Positions 1 to 8,528 of a DNA stretch of 64,000 bases are shown here, piece by piece (within the stretch, counting starts at the first letter, position 1; each line of letters opens with the position of its first letter). The notes below the pieces were generated by a model. It was not told the DNA's origin, searched no databases, and worked only from the letters and a program-made list of their open reading frames with translations. Position numbers and translations under genes: made by a program. The stretch is from RGIG3701 sp964438515 (GTDB lineage: Bacteria; Planctomycetota; Planctomycetia; Pirellulales; Thermoguttaceae), in contig CAYTLK010000003.1 of NCBI GenBank assembly GCA_964438515.1, positions 1 to 64,000 on the forward strand, given 5' to 3'.

Positions 1-86
1 GACGAAATTTTCCCAAACGAAACAAAAACGGAGGTTTTTAGAACTTCCTTATAGTATTTTCTTTAAAATATTATTAAAGGACGGGA

Positions 87-177
87 GCATTTTTGGAGTG
101 CGGGAGCAAGCTCCCTGAATCCGAAAAAGAGGTGTGATGATGGGAAAGCGGGAGCTTGCTCCCGCACTCCAAAATGC
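87..177. repeat. Long inverted repeat (palindrome P0), likely hairpin terminator
   Basis: Arms at about 87-115 and 150-177 are reverse complements over about 28 bases with one single-base bulge; the loop is about 34 bases. The arms carry GCGGGAGCAAGCTCCC and its complement, so each arm can also fold on itself. It lies 20 bases past the stop of the beta-helix gene that runs leftward, so it may end that transcript. Bases 1-86 hold no gene I can support, only AT-rich sequence. Confidence 0.7.
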
Positions 178-196
178 GTATAATAACGTTCTTCCT

Positions 197-2584
197 TCAA
201 TATTTCACTTCTTCCACACGACTGTTTTGATCGAATCCCATCGCCTGCCAAGCTTTGAAATCCGAACGTTCCCGAACGTCTTCCGCCGGACTCCAATACG
301 TATTTTTGTCGCATTTCAGCGCCTTCGAAAGATTGCGGCCCGCCGAATACAGACGCGCTTCCGGATTCAGAATCACAATTTGATTGTTCTCGAAAACCAG
401 ATTTTCACTATTTTCAATGTAATTCGCAAAATATCCCTGGCACTGATTTCCGTCCACAAATACATTTCCGCGCACGATGTTTCCTTTGCCCCCTTGAAGC
501 ATAAATCCGCCGTGCGACGTGTGCGCAACATAGTTGTTTTCGACCGTGTAACCACCCGCAAAAGAATCCAGGTAGATTCCCCACGACATATAGCGTTCGA
601 GATCGTCCACGCAGGAATAACCGTTCGTATTGAAAATCCGATTTCCGGAAATAAGAGTTCCGCTCTGGAAATTCTGGTCGCCCTGCGTCACTTCAATCGC
701 GCCGGTGTCGAACGTTTCGAGACTCGTGTCGCGCACCTCATTTTCGAGAATTTGGTTCAATCCGCCCGCATTTTTCATCGAAATTCCGTACCGACTTGAA
801 TATTGGATGAAATTCCGCGCAACAACGTTCTTTTCGCTGCCGGATTCCAGCACGACGCCGCCGATGTGCTTGTATTCCTCGCCGATGTGTGTGATGCGAT
901 TTTCCGAAACGTCATTTTCTGAAGAATCAAGCAACAGCACGCCGCCTTGACCCGAATGGTCGATCGTACAGCGCTCGACCCGATTTTTTCCTCCCTTTGT
1001 CATACAGACTGCATAACGTCCAATATTCAAAAAGCGGCAGTTTTCCACGGTGACGCCGGCGGTGTTTTTGAGTTCCACGACGCCGCGGCTCCCCATCGAA
1101 TAACCCACGCAGCCGTCGTCGTGCGTGAATGAGGTTTCCGTAAATTCCAAACCGAAAATTTTCAGCGGAACGTTTGCGGACGGCCCGTCTTTTCCCGCAC
1201 CAACCACCTGAATGAGCGTTCCTGCAACGTCGGTACGAAAATCATATTCATCCGTTTTTTTGGCCGAATCTGCCGCATCAGTTTCTGCCGGAATGACGGA
1301 AAGTGTGCGCGTCTCGGCGTCGAAGTACCACTCTCCCGGCGCATCGAGGAAGTCGGAATGATTTTCGAGGAAGTATCGGTCCCCTTTTGCAAGCATCGCG
1401 GTACATTCTTTCCCCGCAAGGTTCACGACGTTATTTCGCTCGTCAATTCCTGCGATTTCCGTGATTTCCAAGTACGCGCGGCAGCTTCCGCTCTGAAAGA
1501 TTTTCAGTTCGACCCCTTTTTGCGCCCATTCGGGTTTCAACTCGCCCGGATGAAACCGAAATGCGTCTTTGGAACCGGAATAAGATACCGAAAGCTGCTT
1601 TCCGACCGCTTTTACGAAACTGTCTGCCGGAATCAAAACGACCGTTTTAGCGGAAAGATCTTTCTGATGTTTGGGGTCGTTCGGATTCCAATTAGGGTCC
1701 GCAGAAAGCGCAAAAGCCGCAATATTGATTCCGCCGCCTTTGACGTTGCACCATTTCATCGAGTGCGTGCCTGCCGCAAGTTCCGCCGAGGCGCAGCGCA
1801 CCCAGCGTGTGGGGGTCCAAGCCCCTGTATTTTCGGCTCCCGTAAGAGGCTGAACGTTCGTTTCGTCGAACGTCATCGTGAGGCGTCCATCTAAATTCTG
1901 AATTCCGTACGACGAATTGTCTGCGCCGTACAACATCCAAAGGTCGTATTTTCCGTCGTTTGGGACCGTAATTTCGTAAAGCATCGAGTCGCCGGAATTG
2001 TGAATCTGACCGACGCTTCCACTGATTTCTGCGACGGCTCCAACGGTTTTTTGACCGCGGGCGACGTAGAGGAAACCGCCTTTGTAAGGATTTTGTACGT
2101 CAAAATTTGGAAATCGTGCGCGTATCATTCGGCTTGGACCGCTGAAAAGCTGTTTGGGAACGAATTGCGCCTGTTCGGGAGTCAGAACGGCACGAAGTAC
2201 GCCGTCCGCACCTTTTTTCCACCCTTGAATCTTCTGACTTCCGTGTAAAATCGGAGTTTCTTGAGGAAACGCTTCGATAGAAAGTGCCGTTTTTCGGTCG
2301 ATTTCCTCAAGAACGAGCGGCTCGGTGAGGAAATAATCGCCGCCGCGCAGAAGAACCGTCACGTTTTCCGGACTCTCGCAGTTCCTCCAAATTTCCTGCG
2401 CCCTCGCAAGCGTCGCGACGGGTCCTTCGGTCTGCGCCGCATTTTTTTCAGGAAGGAGGCCGCTCCACGCATCGTTTCCGTCCGGAGCGACATAAATCGT
2501 GAGCGCCGACGCATCAGAAACCGCAATTAACGCAGTAAAACAGACACAAACTGCTGTACTAAAAATCAAAAATAAACGTTTCAT
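197..2584 (-). CDS. Secreted right-handed parallel beta-helix repeat protein
   Basis: 795 residues. It opens with a Sec signal peptide (MKRLFLIFSTAVCVCFTALI, cleavage probably near the SDASA segment) and then a segment typical of extracellular beta-helix proteins (IYVAPDGNDAWSGL). The second half, about residues 480-740, has the short N/G/V-rich rungs of NosD or pectate-lyase-like beta helices, for example VENCRFLNIGRYAV and NDVSENRITHIGEE. Residues about 170-290 look like an inserted carbohydrate-binding sandwich. The start is supported by AAGGATG upstream of the ATG. Such proteins usually bind or cleave polysaccharides outside the cell; the substrate cannot be read from the sequence. It lies 68 bases downstream of the HzsA-related gene on the same strand and may share its transcript. 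Function is inferred from fold only. Confidence 0.8.
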   Translation of the reverse strand: MKRLFLIFSTAVCVCFTALIAVSDASALTIYVAPDGNDAWSGLLPEKNAAQTEGPVATLARAQEIWRNCESPENVTVLLRGGDYFLTEPLVLEEIDRKTALSIEAFPQETPILHGSQKIQGWKKGADGVLRAVLTPEQAQFVPKQLFSGPSRMIRARFPNFDVQNPYKGGFLYVARGQKTVGAVAEISGSVGQIHNSGDSMLYEITVPNDGKYDLWMLYGADNSSYGIQNLDGRLTMTFDETNVQPLTGAENTGAWTPTRWVRCASAELAAGTHSMKWCNVKGGGINIAAFALSADPNWNPNDPKHQKDLSAKTVVLIPADSFVKAVGKQLSVSYSGSKDAFRFHPGELKPEWAQKGVELKIFQSGSCRAYLEITEIAGIDERNNVVNLAGKECTAMLAKGDRYFLENHSDFLDAPGEWYFDAETRTLSVIPAETDAADSAKKTDEYDFRTDVAGTLIQVVGAGKDGPSANVPLKIFGLEFTETSFTHDDGCVGYSMGSRGVVELKNTAGVTVENCRFLNIGRYAVCMTKGGKNRVERCTIDHSGQGGVLLLDSSENDVSENRITHIGEEYKHIGGVVLESGSEKNVVARNFIQYSSRYGISMKNAGGLNQILENEVRDTSLETFDTGAIEVTQGDQNFQSGTLISGNRIFNTNGYSCVDDLERYMSWGIYLDSFAGGYTVENNYVAHTSHGGFMLQGGKGNIVRGNVFVDGNQCQGYFANYIENSENLVFENNQIVILNPEARLYSAGRNLSKALKCDKNTYWSPAEDVRERSDFKAWQAMGFDQNSRVEEVKY

Positions 2585-2652
2585 TATTCATCCTTTTGTA
2601 TTACTAAACTTACTTATGAATTTTATAACGATATTTCCAGTGTTTCTTTTTC

Positions 2653-5313
2653 TCATTCCTTCGTCGGAACGTACCAGAGCGACTGCCAGTAACGCCCCTC
2701 GACGTCATACGGATCGATGGACGCTTTCGGCGATGTGTCGGGCGGCAGAATTCCGTACCGAATCATTTCGCGGATGTACCCCCATCTCGGCGTGAAGTGC
2801 TGCGGGCAGTCGGGACCGTTATTCGGGCTGGGATGCAGCATGCTGAACCGATTGTCTTCCTCCAAAATGTACCGTCGTCCCCGCTCAATGTATTTCAAAA
2901 TCCGCTGATAATCCGGGTCGTTCGTGTCGGCAAACACTTTTTTTCCGGAAGCCGCCTCACATTTTCCGAGACCTCCAGCCTCTTTCGAGAGCGGCGCTCG
3001 AAGCACTTTCGACTTTTCCGGGTACGAAAGATTCCAAATCTCATGACGATTGTAACGGCCCGACTCCTCGCACATGTCGTGCACCACATAATGATTGTTC
3101 TGCGGCGGCCAGTAAGCCGCTTTGTACTCGGTATTCAGCGTGTAATTTCCAATTTTCTTTTCTTCTTCGGTCGGACAGTGACAGACATCGCAGCGCCGAT
3201 GAATCGCTTCCGTCGATTCCGCCGTTTCGGGCCAGTCTTGGTCGTTACGAATATTTACGTGCGCGACAAAATATCCGAGACCGCCGCAGCCGCTCGCCGC
3301 ATAAACGCCGGAATAGTTTGCGCCCGCGTCGAGCCAGCAACGAATCATGCTCTGTTCGTCTTCACTCATCTGCACGTCGCCGTGGTGTTCCTCAATGAGT
3401 TTCAACAAACGACTGGAACCTGTACCAATTTCATACGGTGAGAAATTTCCCATCGAACGGTTTCGATTGTCGCCGAACATTTTTCGCCATGACATCTGCA
3501 TGTATCCGAACGTATACAGCGGATTCCACTCGCCGGAAATGTTGAAGCCGCCTTCTTCACGGTCGGGATTGTGACACGCGAGACAGTGACGGTCCAGAAT
3601 CGGCTGAATGTCGCGCGGAAAGACGAAAACTTCCGGCACTCCGGCGATTTTTTGAGGCTCGACGGGGATCGTTCGAAGAATTCGATTGATTCGGTCGCGT
3701 TCCTCAGCGCTCGGCGTCTCCGTTCGTTCTTCGTGACAGCCGATGCAGGTCGTCACTTCGCCCGGCATAACGCTCGTGAAAGAATGCATCCGTTTGACGC
3801 AGTGATTCTGTGCGTCCATTGCGCAGAAAAAAACGCTTCGTTTCGCAGGAAGATTGAAGTACGCACTCCCATCGTCAGAAACCGGAACAGTTCCCAGCAG
3901 CCGAGTGACGGAAAAAGTCCCTTCGTTCGAAATCATGTCCATTCCGCCTGAAAAGTTCACGGGTTTCGGAAGGACCTCGTAAATTTGCAGGTATTTCACC
4001 GTTCCGGGTTTCACGTCCTGCATCTTTCGTCCTCGATACACGTTCACGAGTGCGAGCGTTCCGTATGCTTTCGCGGGGTCCGTCTGGTCGGGAATCACCA
4101 CCTCACGGGGACGACTCATCACCGGCCGCGGCTCGCCGATCCAAAAACCGGCGTCTTTCAGTTCCGTTGGAAGCTCAAAAAGAGTCTCTTCCCGTCCGTC
4201 GGCGGTCAGAAGCACCATTCGGTCGCGTGCGGAGGCTAAAATGAGGTTTTCTGAAAACGCCCACGGATCCGAATAATCTGGATTTTTCGTCACATACTTC
4301 ACGCTTTTCGTGTCGTCGGGACCGAGCGTTGTATCGAGAATCACAATGTTTCCGTAATGTTCCTTCCTTCCGTGACCCGGCGAAAACGTACAAACGATGC
4401 GATTGCTGCACCCTGGAATCGGTTTCGGCGCAAGCATCGCGTCCCAAGTCGCGAAATTTCCGTATAAAACCATCTGCTTCGTTCCGTCGGGATTCACCGT
4501 CCAAAGAGAGTGGTACGTCCCCCAGTGTCGGTCCACATATTCCCACCGCATGTGTGCAACACGTCCGTCGTTGAGGAACCACGGTGTATTATCCTGCTCC
4601 ACATTCGCGGAAATACAGCGGATATTCGACCCGTCCAACTCGCATTTATGAAGCGTCCCCACCTGTGTATAATAACACTGAACGTAACGTTTTGCCCGCG
4701 TCGAGCAAAAAATCAGTTTGTCGTCCGGCGTGTAAATCGGTTCGTAATCGTCCCAGCCCATCGGGGGATAGTCCTGCACACCGTCCAAATTTTTGGGACT
4801 CCGACGGATTTCGTTCGTTTCGAGCGGCTGAACCCCTGCTGGAACCGGAATGGGTGAATCCTCGCCGACGCCCGTAATTTGACGCAGATTGCTTCCGTCC
4901 AAATTCATCTCGAAAAGACTGTAATGCTTTTTTCCTTTTGGAAGATACGAAAAGACGAATTTTGTGCCGTCATAATGAATCTGCGGGTCGCGCACGTTTC
5001 CCTCGGCGTCCTCAAAGACCTTTCGAAGTGTTTTCGTTTTAACGTTGTAAATCCAGACGGCGCCGCCGGAGTTTCTCGGAAATGGGACGCGGCACGAATT
5101 ATCCGCATAATAACCAATATTTGCGTACCAATGCGGGTCGAAACTCGGTTTTCGCGTCACGAAAAGAATTTCGTCCGGCATTCCGTGACGCTGAAACTCC
5201 TCAATCATCGACACCGTTTCCTCGTTTGCGCAAACCGCACGTTCCGCAACGGAAAAGTGTATTAAAAGAGCGAAAAAAACAGTCTGACAAATTAAGACGC
5301 AAAACTTTTTCAT
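2653..5313 (-). CDS. HzsA-related secreted protein with three CxxCH haem motifs
   Basis: 886 residues from the ATG at 5313. An upstream in-frame start at 5400 would lie inside the promoter at 5381-5408, so the internal start is preferred; it gives a signal peptide (MKKFCVLICQTVFFALLIHF). The N-terminal half reads like a TolB/PD40 beta-propeller (YDGTKFVFSYLP, YTPDDKLIFCSTRAK). Three c-type haem sites follow: CIGCH near residue 523, CLACH near 577 and CDVCH near 707. This arrangement matches proteins annotated as HzsA-related, which resemble the alpha subunit of hydrazine synthase from anammox planctomycetes. Only that resemblance is known; no partner hydrazine synthase genes are nearby, so hydrazine synthesis is not implied. 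It probably acts in the periplasm as an electron carrier or redox enzyme. Covalent haem binding is inferred from the motifs. Confidence 0.8.
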   Translation of the reverse strand: MKKFCVLICQTVFFALLIHFSVAERAVCANEETVSMIEEFQRHGMPDEILFVTRKPSFDPHWYANIGYYADNSCRVPFPRNSGGAVWIYNVKTKTLRKVFEDAEGNVRDPQIHYDGTKFVFSYLPKGKKHYSLFEMNLDGSNLRQITGVGEDSPIPVPAGVQPLETNEIRRSPKNLDGVQDYPPMGWDDYEPIYTPDDKLIFCSTRAKRYVQCYYTQVGTLHKCELDGSNIRCISANVEQDNTPWFLNDGRVAHMRWEYVDRHWGTYHSLWTVNPDGTKQMVLYGNFATWDAMLAPKPIPGCSNRIVCTFSPGHGRKEHYGNIVILDTTLGPDDTKSVKYVTKNPDYSDPWAFSENLILASARDRMVLLTADGREETLFELPTELKDAGFWIGEPRPVMSRPREVVIPDQTDPAKAYGTLALVNVYRGRKMQDVKPGTVKYLQIYEVLPKPVNFSGGMDMISNEGTFSVTRLLGTVPVSDDGSAYFNLPAKRSVFFCAMDAQNHCVKRMHSFTSVMPGEVTTCIGCHEERTETPSAEERDRINRILRTIPVEPQKIAGVPEVFVFPRDIQPILDRHCLACHNPDREEGGFNISGEWNPLYTFGYMQMSWRKMFGDNRNRSMGNFSPYEIGTGSSRLLKLIEEHHGDVQMSEDEQSMIRCWLDAGANYSGVYAASGCGGLGYFVAHVNIRNDQDWPETAESTEAIHRRCDVCHCPTEEEKKIGNYTLNTEYKAAYWPPQNNHYVVHDMCEESGRYNRHEIWNLSYPEKSKVLRAPLSKEAGGLGKCEAASGKKVFADTNDPDYQRILKYIERGRRYILEEDNRFSMLHPSPNNGPDCPQHFTPRWGYIREMIRYGILPPDTSPKASIDPYDVEGRYWQSLWYVPTKE

Positions 5314-5380
5314 AAAATTAACCTGAAATGAGGAAGGAAAAACGGGAGGAAGGAATAATTTTCGAGAATCAGACTCTTCT

Positions 5381-5408
5381 ATTGTACTCCGCGCACGCAA
5401 AAAGTCAA
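5381..5408 (-). promoter_or_regulatory. Sigma70-type promoter for the HzsA-related gene
   Basis: Read on the minus strand: TTGACT, 16-base spacer, TACAAT. It is 68 bases upstream of the ATG at 5313 and fits the start choice for that gene. Confidence 0.65.
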
Positions 5409-5554
5409 TCGGTCACGAAAATAAAATCTCTCCATTTTGAAAAGAAATTCAGACTTTTTGTCGCTGAAAAAGTTTATCAAAAACACGATAAATATTTATA
5501 AACGACGATAAAATTTTATAAACCCGCATCAAACCAACGGGTCTCGCAAACGTA

Positions 5555-6682
5555 TTACAGCGCCTCTTTCGCGATTTTTCTTCCCGTAGAACAAAGCGGA
5601 AATGCGTCGACCGCCGAAGCCGGAACCCAACGAATTTCCCCCCCGGAAGGCGTTTTCGATTTTAATTCTCCGGAAGTTTCAAGAACCTGCGCCGAAAAAG
5701 TCTGAAGCGTGATGCGGTACTTCGTCACACTGTGACGATGCACACTCAGCGACTTTTTAAGTGCAATTTTCAAACCTGTCGTTCGTTCGACGTACTCTGT
5801 CAGTTCGGTTTCCGGCGAGTCTGTAAGAATCTGAACGCGCGGAAAATCCCACAATCCAGCCCACCATTCCCCCTCGACGTACCGCAAAAGACAGACTTCC
5901 GGCTCGCTTTTTCCGCTTTTTTCCGATGAAAACGTTTCGTTCGGCGTTCGAAAAATCACAACGGCCGCTTCTTTTCGCGTTTCATATTTCATTTTTGTGA
6001 CAGAAATCGGAATTCGTTCGACGGCGTTCGTTCGGCGCGACTCGCACTCCGTAAAGAACGGACACGCGTCACACTGGGGGTTTTGCGGGGTACAAATAAG
6101 ATTTCCGAGGTCCATTAAGGCCGTATTAATCGCACAAGGGGAGGCGTGGGAGGTTTTTTCCGAGACGAAATTTTCAGCCGTCGTCCAAAGAATTTTCTGC
6201 GCCGCCGCCGTCGAAACAGGAAGCGCAAGGGCCGTTAAACGTGCAAAAAGACGCTGCGTATTCGCCTCCAAAATGGGAAACCGCTCGTCGAGAGCAAACG
6301 AAAGAATCGCACCCGCCGTGTAACGTCCGATTCCGGGCAGAGCCAGAACCTCCTCGAAAGTCGTGGGAAAAGCGGCGTCGGGACGCTGTGCCGCGATTTT
6401 TGCCGCCGCATGCATTTGACGTGCGCGGCGATAGTAACCCAACCCCTCCCACTGACGCAAAACCGTTTCTTCTTCCGCCTCCGCAAGCGCCGAAACGTCT
6501 GGAAAAGCCGAGAGAAAACGTGAAAAATACGCCTGAACCGTTGCGACTTGCGTCTGCTGAAGCATGATTTCACTCACCCAGACCCGATACGGCGTCCGTT
6601 CGAGCCGCCACGGAAGCGCGTGACGGCCAAACTTTTCGAACCACGTGAGTAAATGTTGTATTTGAAGGTCAGAAATTTCCAT
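5555..6682 (-). CDS. mutY: A/G-specific adenine glycosylase MutY
   Basis: 375 residues, usual length for MutY. It removes adenine mispaired with 8-oxoguanine in base excision repair. Seen: the general acid Glu38 in WVSEIMLQQTQV, the helix-hairpin-helix LPGIGRYTAGA (about 115-125), a [4Fe-4S] loop with C-x6-C-x2-C-x5-C spacing (CTPQNPQCDACPFFTEC), and a C-terminal NUDIX-like 8-oxoG recognition domain with an H-S segment (HRHSVTKYRITL). Odd: the position of the catalytic Asp (ILDGN in E. coli) is Glu139 here, in ILEANTQRL, encoded by GAG at 6266-6268. The gene starts 12 bases after the stop of the PLC/S1-P1-like gene and is probably cotranscribed with it. Downstream, 5401-5554 is AT-rich with a weak CCCG/CGGG hairpin and no gene. 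Confidence 0.93.
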   Translation of the reverse strand: MEISDLQIQHLLTWFEKFGRHALPWRLERTPYRVWVSEIMLQQTQVATVQAYFSRFLSAFPDVSALAEAEEETVLRQWEGLGYYRRARQMHAAAKIAAQRPDAAFPTTFEEVLALPGIGRYTAGAILSFALDERFPILEANTQRLFARLTALALPVSTAAAQKILWTTAENFVSEKTSHASPCAINTALMDLGNLICTPQNPQCDACPFFTECESRRTNAVERIPISVTKMKYETRKEAAVVIFRTPNETFSSEKSGKSEPEVCLLRYVEGEWWAGLWDFPRVQILTDSPETELTEYVERTTGLKIALKKSLSVHRHSVTKYRITLQTFSAQVLETSGELKSKTPSGGEIRWVPASAVDAFPLCSTGRKIAKEAL

Positions 6683-6694
6683 ATTTATTGTTCT

Positions 6695-8431
6695 TTATTC
6701 TTTACTTAAATCAAATCTTTTCATAAAATCCAACAAAATTGCAGTTCCAACGGAATCCAGCGAGAGTTCCAACGGCGAAAATGTCGGCTTTTCGTCTGTA
6801 AAAACATACGGATTCAACACGTAAAGCGGTACAAATCCAAACGTCGGATGTTCGTGCGGCGTGACGAACCCCACCGAAAGACGATGTGCGTCCGGAAAAA
6901 CAAATTCCACCGTTGGAAAAATCTCTTCATCGTGATTTTCCGAGATGAACGCACGTCCCGACGGCCAGTACCAGCCTGCCGAACCTTGCGGAATCCTCCG
7001 AAACTTCCAGACCGACCCCGATTTCAACGCCGCTCCCGCCTCCAAAATTTCGCTCATCGGAACGGGAAACGCAGGTTTTGCATAAGCATCAACCTCCGGA
7101 ATTTGCGAGATTGAACGGCTTGCGGCCTCATGAACCTCTTTGGGAACTCGATTTCCTACCCACAAAACGTTTCCGCCAGTGTTTAAATATGTATGAATTC
7201 TTTTGTAAAACGTACTGCAATCTGTTCCGTGGTACGATTCGCAGCGCTCGTTCGGCACAATCAGAAGTCGCACATCCGAAAAATTTTTCTCTCCGTTTCG
7301 TACAAAGTCGCGCACATCCCACAACGTCACTGAAAATCCGTTTTTACGCAAAGTCCCCGCGAGTTGAACGGCTGGAATGCGATCCAAACCATGAAAAAAA
7401 CCTTCGTTCCAACGCCCTGTAGAGTCGTACAGTATTCTTACTTCTGTCGATTTCTCTTCCTTTTTCGGAAGGAACGGCACACAGAATCCATCTTCTTCCA
7501 CAGGACGATTTTGCACAAAAGTGTCGATTCTTGCGTTAAAATCCGCACTTAAAACCGATGTAAAATCCTGTAAATTCTCATTGCAGAAGGGGGGTTCGTC
7601 CGAATTTTTTGCAATTTCGAGTGCCGCATAAAAAATTCGCAGCGTTTGTTCTGCCGAAAAGGCTCCGAGTTCCGCAAATTCGGTCGCTAAACGGACTTGC
7701 GCCTCCTGATTTTCAGGTTCTTTTGCAAGAATAAACGCATTTTCAAGGATCAACGCTCCATTTTTCGAAAATCGTACACCGTCCCACTCCATTTCATGAA
7801 GCCTTTCAAACACCTCTTGAAGGGTTTTGTTTTTCGCATCGTTTTCAAAAGAAATTTCTGTCAGTTTCCCGCATCGTTTTTCCCAGATTTTTTTGGCCGT
7901 TTCGTTTTTTTGAATCCATCCTAAATCGAGCTGCAACGCCGGAGTGACGCCCAACCCCTCCGCACCAAGCGTATAAGTTGCATACTGCACGAGCGGCTCG
8001 TGGTTGCATGCGGTCTGGTCGGCGATCGAGTGCGACAGAATCGCAAGAAGAAGCAGCGCCCGCGGCTCATCTTCCCTTCGAAGCGCTTCCACTAAAAGCA
8101 AAAAAGCAGTACAGCGCGAGAAAGAAGAATGGAAATCGTACCGCTTTTCAATTCCAAAATTCTTTAACTGACTCAGAAAATCATCCCCCCAGCGTTCCTG
8201 TTCGAGAATTTCAAAGGAATCCGGATAGTGACTGTCCGACAAAAACTGGCGGAGAGTTTCAGGATGATTCAAAATTCGTTCTTTCCACGGAGCCGGAAGA
8301 TTCTGAGCCGCCGCAAGAGCCGTCACTTCGTGTCCTTCACCCCACGCAAAAAGCGGTTTCGCCGCAAACATTGCGCAAAAGAAAGTTAAAAAAAAGACAA
8401 AAAGCACCCTCGTTTCCTTGTTTTTTTTCAT
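6695..8431 (-). CDS. Secreted zinc-dependent PLC/S1-P1-like nuclease fused to a Rossmann-like C-terminal domain
   Basis: 578 residues from the ATG at 8431, which has GGGGAG five bases upstream; longer in-frame starts run into the divergent promoter region. Signal peptide residues 1-29 end in PLFA, so the mature protein should begin with Trp30 (WGEGHE). In the phospholipase C / S1-P1 nuclease fold the mature N-terminal Trp binds zinc, and the rest of the site is H and D residues. Here I see His34, SDSHYPD (about 65-71), and HSIADQTACNH, which has the H-x3-D-x5-H spacing of S1/P1 nuclease, plus a later HEMEWD. From about residue 330 a second domain begins (VRILYDSTGRWNEGF, then LLIVPNE and GGNVLWVGNR), resembling a flavodoxin- or amidotransferase-like alpha/beta fold. 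Substrate is unknown: nucleic acid or phospholipid are both possible. Probably cotranscribed with mutY. Confidence 0.72.
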   Translation of the reverse strand: MKKNKETRVLFVFFLTFFCAMFAAKPLFAWGEGHEVTALAAAQNLPAPWKERILNHPETLRQFLSDSHYPDSFEILEQERWGDDFLSQLKNFGIEKRYDFHSSFSRCTAFLLLVEALRREDEPRALLLLAILSHSIADQTACNHEPLVQYATYTLGAEGLGVTPALQLDLGWIQKNETAKKIWEKRCGKLTEISFENDAKNKTLQEVFERLHEMEWDGVRFSKNGALILENAFILAKEPENQEAQVRLATEFAELGAFSAEQTLRIFYAALEIAKNSDEPPFCNENLQDFTSVLSADFNARIDTFVQNRPVEEDGFCVPFLPKKEEKSTEVRILYDSTGRWNEGFFHGLDRIPAVQLAGTLRKNGFSVTLWDVRDFVRNGEKNFSDVRLLIVPNERCESYHGTDCSTFYKRIHTYLNTGGNVLWVGNRVPKEVHEAASRSISQIPEVDAYAKPAFPVPMSEILEAGAALKSGSVWKFRRIPQGSAGWYWPSGRAFISENHDEEIFPTVEFVFPDAHRLSVGFVTPHEHPTFGFVPLYVLNPYVFTDEKPTFSPLELSLDSVGTAILLDFMKRFDLSKE

Positions 8432-8459
8432 TTTTCTCCCCAAATGATTACGAACCCGG

Positions 8460-8487
8460 TTGAAATTTCGGAATATTTCGATAAAAT
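8460..8487 (+). promoter_or_regulatory. Promoter candidate for the GH43 gene
   Basis: TTGAAA, 16-base spacer, TAAAAT, ending 41 bases before the ATG at 8529. It sits in the 97-base gap between two divergent genes. Confidence 0.5.
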
Positions 8488-8528
8488 CAGAAGAATGTTT
8501 CATTTTAATTCTTTTTTTAGGTGGATTT

